Assembly (NCBI GenBank): GCA_963920705.1 | Contig: OY987225.1 | Span: 8,676,865-8,740,864 of the forward strand | Direction of reading: 5' to 3' | DNA length: 64,000 nt | From: Odiellus spinosus | Taxonomy: Eukaryota > Arthropoda > Arachnida > Opiliones > Phalangiidae | The notes under the pieces: generated by a model | The model's input: only the letters and a program-made list of their open reading frames with translations | Database searches by the model: none | Told to the model about the DNA's origin: nothing | Shown here: positions 32,668-43,011 of the stretch, piece by piece | How positions within the stretch are numbered: position 1 is the first letter of the stretch | How the letters are laid out: the number at the start of each line of letters is the position of its first letter | Made by a program: the position numbers and the translations under genes

Positions 32668-32960
32668 TGTAATGGGGACCCCTTTTATACCTTTAATGAA
32701 AGACCAAAAGGCTTACCTAGGTTCATGAACTGCAGGCTGTCAAACGGGACTTAATCATAGTTTCAACCCTTGAGGAAACCTCCTAGAGGGCGCTACCTAT
32801 GTCATGAGGATTCATTGTCACCCAGAATGTCACGTGACTACCAGGACGACCTTCTATATAATCTGGGGAAACCTACAGACGGGGGCCGATCGTAACTAGT
32901 GGGAAATAGAAGAGATTCGAACTCAGGACTCCTGTCTATTAAATCAGAGAATTTAGAAAG
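32668..32960 (+). repeat. Putative 3' LTR of gypsy-B
   Basis: Begins tgtaatggggaccc after a purine tract, contains agagggcgctac and a TATA-like tctatataatc (about 32852). The start and several blocks match 35868-36170, which follows a second TatD-like region. The right end is not defined and no partner copy was found upstream of gypsy-B. Confidence 0.6.
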
Positions 32961-32984
32961 GTAGTGGAAGGTGGGGTTTTTAAT

Positions 32985-33165
32985 GTAGCGCAACGTCGTC
33001 TGCTAAACTTATCTGGCCAGGTCGATTTCCGGCATGATGTGTTTGTAAGCTATCTAAACCGGAAATTCGCCTGGCCTGAAAGCTCGACATTCAAGGAACG
33101 CGACGACGTTTTGGGCGTCATCACGTTTAGTAGAGTGAAAGGGGGGACTTCACTCCCTTTCTAAA
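32985..33165. repeat. Imperfect inverted repeat and short hairpin
   Basis: ggccaggtcgatttccgg and ccggaaattcgcctggcc are inverted with two mismatches (about 33017-33082). Outer words aacgtcgtc and gacgacgtt extend the stem. A second hairpin, aaaggggggacttcactcccttt, lies at about 33140. The 66-residue ORF over it is not supported as a gene. Confidence 0.55.
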
Positions 33166-33468
33166 TTCATACAAAGATATTGAATTTTATTTTTCACAAC
33201 ATCCAATTCAAGCTAAATCTTTGTCACTCGTAAATTGCTCCATGTCTCCGCCTATTGCTTATAATTCTTTAGACTATTCGACATTGTAGAGGACTTTCAA
33301 CCCTGGATATTATTAAGGGCTCTTTTCCATTATATTTTTATATAGACGCAGCGCCTTCCTCCTGCACTACTTAAAATTATCATAGGCTCACTCGTCTCTC
33401 AGAAAGCCAGCGAATATTTATGAGCCACTAAATAGTTCCTATCCCTCCTGAACCTGTCTCTGCTGAGG

Positions 33469-34830
33469 ATGCCCAGCAATGGTTGGCACACCATACTGAG
33501 GAAGATCACTAATTTTGGCCATACTCATGGATATCATCCCCCGTTAGGGTTTAGTGACCTGCCTATTCTGGAACTCAGTACTCCTATAACAACCGGTATT
33601 GATGTTCAAGATGTGGGTCAGGCAGATTCATCACGAACCATGGCTTCTGAACCGGAACATTCAGGAAATGCCAGTCAAGGACCAGACGTCCTATCAGGAA
33701 ATGCCAGTCAAGGACCAGACGTCCTATCAGGAAATGCCAGTCAAGGACCAGACGTCCTATCAGGAAATGCCAGTCAAGGACCAGACGTCCTATCAGGAAA
33801 TGCCAGTCAAGGACCAGACGTCCTATCAGGAAATGCCAGTCAAGGACCAGACGTCCTATCAGGAAATGCCAGTCAAGGACCAGACGTCCTATCAGGAAAT
33901 GCCAGTCAAGGACCAGACGTCCTATCAGGAAATGCCAGTCCAGGACCAGACGTCCTATCAGGAAATGCCAGTCCAGGACCAGACGTCCTATCAGGAAATG
34001 CCAGTCCAGGACCAGACGTCCTATCAGGAAATGCCAGTCCAGGACCAGACGTCCTATCAGGAAATGCCAGTCCAGGACCAGACGTCCTATCAGGAAATGC
34101 CAGTCCAGGACCAGACGTCCTATCAGGAAATGCCAGTCAAGGACCAGACGTCCTATCAGGAAATGCCAGTCAAGGACCAGACGTCCTATCAGGAAATGCC
34201 AGTCAAGGACCAGACGTCCTATCAGGAAATGCCAGTCCAGGACCAGAGGTTCCATCAGAAAAAGCCAGTCCAGGAGCAGAGGTTCCATCAGAAAAAGCCA
34301 GTCCAGGACCAGAGGTCCCAACAGGAAATGCGGGTCCAGGACCAGAGGTCCCAACAGGAAATGCGGGTCCAGGACCAGAGGTCCCAACAGGAAATGCGGG
34401 TCCAGGACCAGAGGTCCTATCAGGAAATCTCACTCTCATACCAAAGGTTCCCTCAGGAAATATAACTCCTGCACCAGATAAGGATACCCCGGTGATCCCT
34501 TATGTGGATATATTCCTCTCACTGAAATATTTTTTCTAAAGAACCATGTTAAAACCTTGTTTTCGCTAGTTTATAATTAACAATGGAGCTTTGTTTCCAG
34601 GTAACTTTGAGGCGGGTGTAACTCACCTTGGTGTTTTCCCTGAGGAACTTTCAAAGGTCACTTTGTTAAAGCATGGAAAAACGGAAGGTATTTTTACAAT
34701 GGTGGGTGTGCCACAAACATTTGCTCGAGCGTTTGAAGAACGCCATTTGGAGGATCAGGTACGACAGGCATTGGCGTATAGTAATGTTCGCAGAGTGAGT
34801 GCCATTGGATTGACTATGTTAAGGCTATAG
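33469..34830 (+). pseudogene. Second TatD-like region with an 11-residue repeat N-terminus
   Basis: The ORF 33469-34539 starts with an ordinary stretch, then about 18 units of GNASQGPDVLS or GNASPGPDVLS, a few diverged units, and ends VIPYVDIFLSLKYFF. That end aligns with the YVDxHxHLD start of TatD and with the first region's YVDALFSLNLFY, again without the metal-binding His pair. After a break, 34591-34830 continues with LLKHGKTEGIFTMVGVPQTF and NVRRVSAIGLTML, the same order as the first region. It stops at the place of the GEIGLDY motif. It appears to be a degenerate relative of the 31560-32263 region. Confidence 0.65.
33659..34437 (+). repeat. 33-bp coding minisatellite
   Basis: About 18 near-identical units (tcaggaaatgccagtcaagg + accagacgtccta) followed by five or six diverged units. 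Variants come in blocks: eight with agtcaagg, six with agtccagg, three with agtcaagg, one with agtccagg. This fits block duplication by unequal exchange. All three frames of the plus strand and the minus strand stay open; only the frame leading into the TatD motif is taken as real. Confidence 0.92.
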
Positions 34831-34839
34831 GATCGTGTC

Positions 34840-35085
34840 CCAGGAATGTTGATGTAAATCAGTTTGAGTAGGTACTACGGACCAGTGATTCTAAAATCAT
34901 CATGTCAGCCGGCAGAAAATGCAATGCTATTTGGTATAGTTTCACCAAGATAAAGCATAAATTTATTCCCATGAAAATCCCAAAAATTAATGAGAATTCA
35001 AAAAAAAAAAAAAAAAAAAAAATCAATAGAAATCATAAAAATTAATAAAAATCAAAAACATCTGATTTAAATCAAATAAATTTTT

Positions 35086-35116
<31 letters not shown>

Positions 35117-35867
35117 TCAAATAATCAAATCATCAACCCCATCTTGTCCTTAACAATTGCAACAATCAGCCTTTTGTAAACAAATGGGTATAGCTCGGGG
35201 TTTTGAACAACCTATTTTGTTAAATGCCGGGATGCATACCCCGACTGTATCACGATTCTACATTAGGAATTACCATCGGATTACCCATTAATTTTACTAA
35301 CTTCTACGGGAAGCATAGCGTTTAATTATGAATTTTTGGCATATTTTTCAATTGTGTAAATTTTTCCCGTTGATTTGTGTGACACATTTAACTAGTCCCT
35401 AGGATTCTCTGCAGGTTATTCCCCCCTCTCGAATTATAGTAGAATCAAATTCCCCTATTTCGAGTGGATCACGTTAAGTTGCTATTTCTGGCGTTATTTA
35501 TACTGTTTTGAAAACATGGGAGGGGTACGATTCTCTGAAAGCGCTCCAACTATTCGAAATAATACTCATACTATTCTTCGCGCATAATTTTTTGGCCCTT
35601 CATTTTTCTAGAGTGTCTGTTTTCGTTTTTTTTTCTTTTTTTTTTTCAGGTTAATTTTTGCCAGTTTTTTCTTTATGGTTCTATATGATGACCTGGTCAC
35701 AGTGTTTGTGCACACACATTAGTTGTATTTTTTTTTTCCTTGCTTCAAAATTTTTTTGTACCGTTTTGCGAGTTATTAAAATTGGATTACTCTTGGTTTT
35801 TGTTTCGTTTTTTTTTTTTTCTTTTTTTTCCCCCCAAGGGTCTTTCCTTTTTGAAGGGCGGGTTATT
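34840..35867. other. AT-rich stretch with homopolymers, no gene seen
   Basis: Contains A-runs at about 34999-35022 and 35094-35117 with repeats of atcaaataaa and gatttaaa, then a long T-rich tract to about 35840. The T-rich part ends in ccccccaagggt and gaagggcgggttat, parallel to the polypurine tract before the first putative LTR. Confidence 0.5.
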
Positions 35868-36200
35868 TTAAGGGGTGCTTCTTACCAGAAGAAGGAAAGT
35901 CCCTAGGTGTTCTTTTATCGAGACATCGTGGCCAAGCACAAATTGAGCACCAACCCTGTATTTATCACTTGGGTTAGAGGGCGCTACAGGGAACTCCTTA
36001 GGTCAAGTGATGAGGCGTTAATAAGGAATGATATATAAAGAAGATCTGGAGTATTATAAAGGCAGTTGGCGGGAGGCTGGTTTATTTATGTTTTTAATTA
36101 ACATATTTTGTAAAGTTCATTTTAGAAAATAAGTTGGTTGTGTTAAACAGTACCATCATTATTTTAATTTAGCCTATGAACAGCTGCCCAGCTAGAAAGC
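35868..36200 (+). repeat. Putative diverged 3' LTR related to 32668-32960
   Basis: Shares with the first putative LTR the start (ttattttaaggggtgc), ccctaggt, the block ttagagggcgctac, gatgagg and a TATA-like atatataaag (about 36031). Divergence is high, so the two are relatives and not a recent LTR pair. The bases from 36200 to the copia-B edge show no feature. Confidence 0.5.
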
Positions 36201-36763
36201 GATAAGTACTCCTCTAGCGTTCTGCGTAGCCACAATAACTAGGCCCAGAGGTTTAGGAATATTGGTACGAATCAAATGAACAACAATGAGTTTTCTGATA
36301 TCCCAGTGAAACGAGTTCTTCGCTTCTCACTGAAATCAGGCTTTTTTAAGCCTTTGACTGCCTGGGGTTGCACAATGGTCTACTAGATTAAGTACATGGT
36401 TGGCTTTATCCAACGACCCCTCTCTTAATAAACATTACAGGTTATACCTAAGTAACAAATCCAAATCTTCTAGTTAATGGCGCGAAAAATTATCTTTGCC
36501 ACTGAGGTCTTCGAACTCCAGCTAATGGGTCCTCGACACTCGTGGCCACAGTAGCTTTTCACAGGTGATTCATTGTAACATTGCGAATTTAGGACCTATT
36601 GGCCTTTTGTGTAATTATGAGGTTCTCTTTAGTTGGCGCCACCAACTGGTTTAGTTATAGATTTCTTGGCGGTTTTCTATAGTCTCTCTCCTGCTCTAAT
36701 TAATGAGTTTTATTTGAATAATAAGTAATGTTTCAGATGTTTTTTAATAGATAGTTTTAGTTC

Positions 36764-37081
36764 TGTTACCGTGAATTTTGCAAGTTAAATAAATAAACCG
36801 ACTTTATAATAAACAACATATTTATTAAGTTAAATTATTCAAGTTAAATTACTACATAACAATTATGAGAGAGAGAGTGCTTGAGAAAGACTGACTAGTT
36901 GAAGAGCTGACAGCTAACTGACTTTAGTGTGTAGAAGTATAGCAGACGACGCCTACCTTTGACCCCATGACCTTAAGAGAGTACCGCCACCTATCATATC
37001 TATTTTTGTGATGGTGTCAAAGGTCAACCTATTATACTTTTATTTTGTGATAGTGTCAAAGTTCAACCTATTATACTTTCA
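36764..37081 (-). repeat. 3' LTR of copia-B
   Basis: 318 bp with TG..CA ends (plus strand tgttaccgtg..tactttca). Contains gagagagagagtgc and a duplicated word gtcaaaggtcaacctattat near 37017-37075. A purine tract on the minus strand adjoins it. Confidence 0.95.
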
Positions 37082-37120
37082 CTCCCCCTCTTTGACAATA
37101 TCTTTAGAATTTGATAATCT

Positions 37121-38293
37121 TTATAATACGTTTAAATTTAATCTTTTCACACAATTATCAAAATTGGTTTTAGATAATAACTTTGTAAAAATATCCGCGA
37201 CATTCTTATTAGATTGAATATATTTTAAACTAAACATTTCTTCAGTTAATTTATCGCGAATGAAATGATATTTAATGTCAATGTGTTTTGATCTTTGATT
37301 TTCAACGTTATTGTGTGAATAAAAGATTGCGGATTGATTATCACATAAGATCACTGGTTTCTTAATATTACCCATTTTTAGTTCGTTGATTATCGGCAGG
37401 ATCCATAACAGTTCTTTTAAGGCTTCAGATATTGCGACGTATTCCGCTTCCATGGTTGAAAGCGATACAGACTTCTGTTTAACAGATCTCCAAATTATAG
37501 GGCAATCTCCAAGAAATAATACGTATCCAGATGTTGACTTTCGAGTATCGCGATCAGCACCCCAGTCGCTGTCACAATACATTGTAAATTGTAACTCTTC
37601 ATTTTTGTGGTACGTTACTCCAAGATCTGACGTAGTAAGGACATAACGTAGTAATTGACATAGCCTAGTCCAATGTGTATAGCCCGGATTGTTGTTAAAT
37701 TGAGATAATGCTATTACTGCGAAGAGAATGTCAGGTCTAGTCTTTTGAGCTACAAATAATAAGCAGCCGATGAGTTCTCTGTACGGTACGTTTTTCATAC
37801 GATCTTTATCTTCATCTTTATCCGGACAGTCCATTCTTGATAGGATTGTAGATGATGGAATCGGTAAGCTTACTGGCTCTTCGGCATTTACATTAAATCG
37901 TTCAGCAACTTGTTTGATATAGTTAGTTTGACTCATTTTTAAAGTGCCGTCTGATAAGAATTTAAATTCCACACCTAACAATTTCTTTATAGGTCCGAGT
38001 CGTTTAACGTCATATTTTGTTGATAGTAGTTGATATATATTTTCCGTGATTTCGTCGTTCTTGGCTAGTACTATTAGATCATCGACGTAGACGAGGACTA
38101 TCGCTTTATACGGCATTATATAAATACAATTAGTACCCAATAACTTGTTAAAACCTAATTCTTGAAAAGTTTGATCTAGAGCCAAATACCACTGTCGTCC
38201 GCTCTGCGGCAAGCCATAAAGTGCTTTGTATAGCTTGATACAAAAGTTCTTCGGGTTTTTCGTTTCGTAACCAGGTATTTGTTTCATGAAAAC
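37121..38293 (-). pseudogene. pol: copia-B pol, second part: reverse transcriptase end and RNase H
   Basis: Copia-derived coding starts at about 38293 with VFMKQIPGYE; the preceding residues in the open frame belong to the gypsy-A LTR. RT has ALYGLPQSGRQWYLALD and LVYVDDLIVLAK (YVDD). RNase H has YCDSDWGADRDTRKSTSGY, STMEAEYVAIS and CDNQSAIF, ending NVADIFTKLL. About 390 copia residues with no internal stop. The coding is sound but separated from its N-terminal part by 10.7 kb. Confidence 0.95.
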
Positions 38294-38297
38294 AGTC

Positions 38298-38932
38298 TGT
38301 AACCGGTTCCTATTCTCAGGATTCCATTTGTCAAGGAATTTAGGAATGGATACAGCGAATTTTCCCATTAATGGTTCAAACCCCTTTCTCTTTAAAATAA
38401 TAAATATCTATCGTAAAGCTAATGAGTTAGAGATACCTGATTCTCTTCGTCCGATGATGGTGAATTCTCGCCGGCCGGTATCCTGTCTGACCATTTATTC
38501 TCCCTCGACATAATTTTAGATTAATTCAAGTTGACCAATATGCTCAGAGGGATTTTATTTTCTTAACAACGAACAAAAACAGATTATCTTGACTACTAGT
38601 CTTAAAGCTACTAAACAAAAACTTTTTGTTTAACTAAAGTGGGTTTCCTCTTCCAAGGTTGGAGATCATCTGATCTTATTTTCAACTTAAGTTTTTCTGG
38701 GGCGAGAGAAAGTGACGGTCAGCGCAGGGGGTTAGTTTTTCTAATGTGAGTTCTTTTTATCGGGTAGCGTGGGGATAGGGGGGCTAGACATAAGAAATTT
38801 AAAAATGTTTTTTTTTTTTTTTTTTTTTTATTGTTACGATTCTTTTAATTGGGGTTGTTTAATAGTAGAAAAATTGGGAAAGGGGGCTAAATATTCTAAT
38901 TAAATTTTATTGATATGCGGCTGGCCGTCGCA
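38298..38932 (-). repeat. 3' LTR of gypsy-A (635 bp)
   Basis: Plus-strand ends are tgtaaccggt and gccgtcgca. It carries a T-run of about 23 near 38808-38830. The first bases extend the interrupted copia-B frame by about 25 codons, a by-product. On the minus strand it is preceded by a tract ending in eight G (plus 38935-38944), the likely polypurine tract. Confidence 0.95.
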
Positions 38933-39030
38933 ATCTCCCCCCCCAAAAAAAAATTTTTTTTTTTTTTTTTTTTTTTTTTGTTTACAAAATATAATTAGAA
39001 AGAGTTAGGCAGAAAAATCAATAGTCAAGT

Positions 39031-40206
39031 TCAAATTGAGCCGGAAGGATGTCCTCCTGTTGGTGAATCATCTGGTCCTTTTGGTTCATTTCTCGGTGGG
39101 TTTTGGGGTCGTTTATCTTTTTCCTTTCTTTGCGATTTTAGTTCTCCTATACGTTGTCTGATTTTGTACCTGCGAGGGCACCACTTTGCAAAGTGCTTCC
39201 CAAAGACGCCGCAGGCAACGCAGGGTTCGTTTTCTTTGGGAGTCTTGACTACGGGCCATCCCTCTTCGGTTATTGGATACCATTGGGTTTCCTCCATTCT
39301 AGTTATCCCTGGCCAGACGATTGGGAAGAATTGTCTTCCCAGTGGCGCTGACGATTGCAAAGGAGGAGGATGTCTTTTTGCTTCGTCTGATAGGAGTAGA
39401 AAGCGATACGGTGGGACAGGCAACGATCCATAGGCCTTGAAGAGGGTTAGGGTGTGATTATCATTGACCGGATTATCTCGAGTGGAGAAAGGGCTTATGG
39501 TGTCCCTAAGAGGACGTTCTTGTGAAGAGCGGACTCCTTGTGGTTCCTGGTTTCTTGTCGTATTTCGGAGTACTACCGATGAAGATTCCTCGTTTCTCTC
39601 CTTGGTAGTATTATGATTCGAAGGTGATTGGAGAGGGCCTACCATGATTCTTCGGGTTTCTAATTGTTGATTCAAGTCTGAAGTAGAGTCGACGTGGTTA
39701 TGGGAGACAGTATACATTATTTCCAGTCTTTGTGACTCGAGGCGTATGTCACTGGAATGCAGAGGAGAATTTATTTTTTCTTTTTTCTTTAGATTCGTGA
39801 CTCGTGATGCTGTATCTCCTTCTCCTGAACTGGAAGATTGTTGATAAGCAGTTATGGTCTCGTAGCTCAATTCTTGTAGTACGGTTTTTTCTTCTCGAGT
39901 GATTCCAGATCGGGAAATTGAACGAAGAGGGAGGGGCATCGCACAGGCTCCCAATTCTGAGTCTGAAACGTCTTCGAATTGATCTGACTTAGGGGCGACT
40001 TGAGTAATTTGACTCCCATCCGATTCGACGCAACGATTGTGTTCAGTATCTTTCGCGAGGAAATCGCGATACCAATCGAATAAAATTCCACGACCTTTGT
40101 TGTATGGGATTTTTGGATCGTTGTGTTTGTTAGGGCTCCCGCGTCCGGCTCCGGTAGACCATTCTCTTCTCCCTTCTTTGCCATAATGATCCGTAGATAG
40201 TTCCAT
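39031..40206 (-). CDS. gypsy-A ORF3, unknown protein with zinc-knuckle-like motif
   Basis: 391 residues, intact, from ATG at 40206. It starts just past the end of pol, in the place where some gypsy elements carry env. It has no signal peptide or membrane segment, so it is not an envelope protein. Most of it is hydrophilic, rich in Ser, Thr, Arg and Glu. Residues about 285-325 have PVPPYRFLLLSDEAKRHPPP and QFFPIVWPGI. Near 335-355 is CVACGVFGKHFAKWCPRR, a C-x2-C-x5-H-x4-C pattern one residue longer than a retroviral knuckle. The C-terminus is basic, then Pro/Gly-rich. It may bind nucleic acid or act as an extra gag-like protein; I do not recognise the family. Confidence 0.75.
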   Translation of the reverse strand: MELSTDHYGKEGRREWSTGAGRGSPNKHNDPKIPYNKGRGILFDWYRDFLAKDTEHNRCVESDGSQITQVAPKSDQFEDVSDSELGACAMPLPLRSISRSGITREEKTVLQELSYETITAYQQSSSSGEGDTASRVTNLKKKEKINSPLHSSDIRLESQRLEIMYTVSHNHVDSTSDLNQQLETRRIMVGPLQSPSNHNTTKERNEESSSVVLRNTTRNQEPQGVRSSQERPLRDTISPFSTRDNPVNDNHTLTLFKAYGSLPVPPYRFLLLSDEAKRHPPPLQSSAPLGRQFFPIVWPGITRMEETQWYPITEEGWPVVKTPKENEPCVACGVFGKHFAKWCPRRYKIRQRIGELKSQRKEKDKRPQNPPRNEPKGPDDSPTGGHPSGSI

Positions 40207-40257
40207 CTGAAAAATTTATCGTTAATGTTTGTCTCCTCAATAGGATTAGAATAAAAA

Positions 40258-43011
40258 TTAACAAGCTGTAGGGTTTTGTTTTCTTTCTTTCGCGGTTGTA
40301 ATTCTTTCCCAAGGGGAACAAGCTATATGACGGCGTTTAAAATCGAAATTGTCTACTGAAACATTTTCTATATTATGTTTTCTTAAATAAGCTTGAACTT
40401 CATTCGGAGAACGTAATCGTTTCCTAGGAGCTACTGGAGGATAATAATATATATCCATAATTGGCTTTCCGGGGTGTGTTGTGTGTCTGTAGCACACTGC
40501 TCGACTCCATCCTTTTCTAAAGGGTAATTCTAAGCGTGTCTCCATTTCCGGAAGTAATTCTGGATCTTCGGTTTCCATATGTTCTTCGTTTGAGACGTGA
40601 CCAATCATGCTAGTACTTGGCATATCCTCTCGTATTCTTCTTAAATAAGGAATTTCTTTTCTTTGTCGTTTCCTTTTTAGAATCTCTCGCCCTCTTTGTA
40701 TAGCGGCTTCCAATTCTGGTGGAGATGATGAAATTTCTCGTTCACGTTTCTTCGTTTTGGGTTTCGTGTCACTTTCCCTTGATTTTTCTTTTTCCTTTCT
40801 CGTACTGAGCGACGTTGATTCCTGTTCTGAGGAGCTTCGACTCGGACTTAAAGTATGAGTGACACGACTCGATTTTAAACGTTTATCCTTTTGTTTTTCA
40901 GAGTTCATTGAAGATGATTCTCTTATCCGTTTTTGAGTTTCTACTCTGTCTAGATCTTTATTGGACTCCTTTCGAGGTGACTCTAGTAAAGATTGTTTCT
41001 CCTTGAGTCGTATATCTTCCTGTCTGAGGTCTTCACTTGTCGAAGAACCTGTGTATAGGATAGGGTATTCTTCTTCCCACTTTCTTCCTGAGGAAATTTC
41101 GCTAGAGCTAAGATCCGGGGTTTTTCGTAAAGTTTTCTTGCTTGATTCAGCAGTTGGCTTTGTTGGTGTATCCGTGCTCGTCTTCGGTAAAGGTATGTCC
41201 TTTGCTAGCGCTAGTCCTGTTGATGGTAAACCAATTTGTTTTGGTACAGTCTCTTGTTGCTTCTTCAATTTAGCTATTCGTTTTCCTCCTGAATCATCGT
41301 CACTGTCAGTTCCTGATTCTGAACTTTCTTGAGGTCGCCTAAGGAGTACGTTTGGGCTCCTTTGTTGGGGAATCCTTGGAGGAGTTTTTGCTTTTTTCCT
41401 AATAACAGGTGATGGTATTTCATCTTCTGATGACGAGGAGGATATATATCGACGAGGTCTCTTTTTCCTTAGATGTCGACGCATACGTTCGCTTGAATCA
41501 GTCGCAGGAGCCTTCTTCTTTTCTTGAGATATTTGCCATTCTTTTGTAAGTACTCGGACTTGCGATCCCGAGGATCTTCTGTCTTTGTCTCTATCAGATA
41601 TTTGTGGAGGTTCTACTTCATTCTCTCTTGGTAAGTTTTCTTCGGGTGGAAGTACTTCCGGTTCCGGAGCAGCAGGTAAAGGCTGTTCTATTTCCTCGAT
41701 TTGAATATCTTTCGCATGATACAATTTTAATTGGGCAATGTTTATTGGTCCAATATTTTTTCCAGTAATAGCGTCTTCCAAAATATATACTAATGGATTT
41801 CGTTTTTCGACTATCCTATGGGGACCTGACCATTTCGGACATAACTTTGCCATCCTTCCGATATTGGCTCTTGACAATGGATGAGTCATTTTCCAGACTA
41901 GCATTCCTGGTTCAAATTCAAGATCCGCTCGTCTTCGGTCATAATACTTCTTTTGTTTAGCTTGGGCTAGTCTGGAAAATCCTTTAGTTAATTCCCATTG
42001 CTCTCGAAGAGTTCTTAAAGTTTCTGATCGATCTTCGAACTCCTCTACAGGCATTCCGATATCGAAATCCCATGGAAGCCTGGGCTCTCGTCCCATATTT
42101 AGATAAAATGGTGAGCGTCTTGTAGTATCGTGCGGAGTGGAGTTTATAGCGAAAGCTAATGAATTTAACGTTTCGTCCCAAGTTCGATGGTTATTTCCGA
42201 CGTAAATAGAAATCGTTTCTCCTAGGACTCGATTGACTCTTTCAGTCAAATCCGATTGTGGGTGATACGGCGTAGTGTATATAGGAGTTATCCGGAATAG
42301 CTTGCAAGTATCTTTCCATAGAGTTGAGACGAATTGAGTTCCACGATCACTTAGTATTTGCTTGGGAGCGCCCCATCGACAGATGACCTTCTTCAGAGCT
42401 CTTGCGCATGCGTCAGCTGTCATGGCGACTATAGGAACCAGTTCGACGTATTTGGTCATATAATCGACGAATACGATCAAGTATCGGTATCCCTTTCTAC
42501 TAATTGGGAATGGACCCATTATGTCCACGCCTATTTTATCCCATGGAGCCGTTGGTTCGGTCGACTTCATGAGTCCGGGAGTACGAGTGTTCCTTATCTT
42601 ATACTGCTGACATAGGAGACATTCCTTCACGTATTTCGCTACGTCTGCTCGTAGTGAGGGCCACCAAAATCTTGCTTCTATTTTTGCAATAGTTTTATCT
42701 CTTCCGCGATGACCAGCGAGAGGATGATCGTGAAGTAAACGAAGAGTTTCTGGTCTTAATCTTGTTGGAAGATATATTCGTTCAGGATATCTGCCAGTTT
42801 CTCTTCTGTATACGAGATTATTGCGCAATATATATATCCGATCTCGGGGAGCATTTTCTCTTGATAGTCTTTCGATGATTTCCTCCATGCTTGGATCTTC
42901 TCGCTGAGCAGTAACGATGTCATTTCTATTGAAGATATGGAAATTTGCGTGTGGAAATGGTGGTAAAACATTCTCCCTTGGATTTTCTCTATTTTCTTCG
43001 TTGTCGGAGAT
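40258..43011 (-). CDS. pol: gypsy-A pol, second part: integrase, Ser/Arg-rich linker, MBD-like domain
   Basis: In the same frame as the RT part, after one TGA. Numbering from the Met at 42888: zinc domain with HPLAGHRGRDKTIAK and CLLCQQYK (C90, C93); core with D122 (GVDIMGPF), D181 (LSDRGTQF) and E216 (LTERVNRVLGE), so the catalytic triad is intact; GPY/F-like region at about 330-375 (PKWSGPHRIVEKRNPLVYIL). About 380-780 is a low-complexity Ser/Arg/Glu/Lys linker with basic clusters that may act as nuclear signals. 790-852 is MBD-like. The Met lies inside an open frame that continues upstream to the TGA, so this is not a separate gene by design. Stop at 40258. Confidence 0.93.
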   Translation of the reverse strand: MSDNEENRENPRENVLPPFPHANFHIFNRNDIVTAQREDPSMEEIIERLSRENAPRDRIYILRNNLVYRRETGRYPERIYLPTRLRPETLRLLHDHPLAGHRGRDKTIAKIEARFWWPSLRADVAKYVKECLLCQQYKIRNTRTPGLMKSTEPTAPWDKIGVDIMGPFPISRKGYRYLIVFVDYMTKYVELVPIVAMTADACARALKKVICRWGAPKQILSDRGTQFVSTLWKDTCKLFRITPIYTTPYHPQSDLTERVNRVLGETISIYVGNNHRTWDETLNSLAFAINSTPHDTTRRSPFYLNMGREPRLPWDFDIGMPVEEFEDRSETLRTLREQWELTKGFSRLAQAKQKKYYDRRRADLEFEPGMLVWKMTHPLSRANIGRMAKLCPKWSGPHRIVEKRNPLVYILEDAITGKNIGPINIAQLKLYHAKDIQIEEIEQPLPAAPEPEVLPPEENLPRENEVEPPQISDRDKDRRSSGSQVRVLTKEWQISQEKKKAPATDSSERMRRHLRKKRPRRYISSSSSEDEIPSPVIRKKAKTPPRIPQQRSPNVLLRRPQESSESGTDSDDDSGGKRIAKLKKQQETVPKQIGLPSTGLALAKDIPLPKTSTDTPTKPTAESSKKTLRKTPDLSSSEISSGRKWEEEYPILYTGSSTSEDLRQEDIRLKEKQSLLESPRKESNKDLDRVETQKRIRESSSMNSEKQKDKRLKSSRVTHTLSPSRSSSEQESTSLSTRKEKEKSRESDTKPKTKKREREISSSPPELEAAIQRGREILKRKRQRKEIPYLRRIREDMPSTSMIGHVSNEEHMETEDPELLPEMETRLELPFRKGWSRAVCYRHTTHPGKPIMDIYYYPPVAPRKRLRSPNEVQAYLRKHNIENVSVDNFDFKRRHIACSPWERITTAKERKQNPTAC
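40333..40521 (-). other. MBD-like domain at the C-terminus of gypsy-A integrase
   Basis: Residues 790-852: FRKGWSRAVCYRHTTHPGK, then MDIYYYPPVAPRKRLRSP, EVQAYLRKHNI and DNFDFK. These match the MBD order GW-x-R, D-[IV]-YY-x-P, [KR]-x-LRS, YL and FDF. The central SAG turn is replaced by PGKP. The position, right at the integrase end, is where chromoviruses carry a chromodomain. No chromodomain is seen here. Confidence 0.8.

Larger units (their letters stand above)
20560..32960 (+). mobile_element. Ty3/gypsy retrotransposon gypsy-B (degenerate, with two nested insertions)
   Basis: Plus-strand order is gag remnants, zinc knuckle, protease, [foldback insertion], pre-RT, [gypsy-C insertion], RT, RNase H, integrase, MBD-like domain, TatD-like region, T-rich tract, polypurine tract, putative 3' LTR. 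Many frameshifts and stops. No 5' LTR was recognised, so the left limit is approximate. Its integrase tail and MBD-like domain align with gypsy-A, so both belong to one broad lineage. Confidence 0.85.

Noticed and set aside
33584-34465. Alternative-frame repeat proteins over the 33-bp minisatellite
   Set aside because: Only the frame that runs into the TatD-like motif is supported; the others are by-products of a stop-free repeat.
39031-40206. Envelope gene in gypsy-A (position after pol)
   Set aside because: The product has no signal peptide, membrane segment or Cys pattern of an envelope protein, and carries a zinc-knuckle-like motif.
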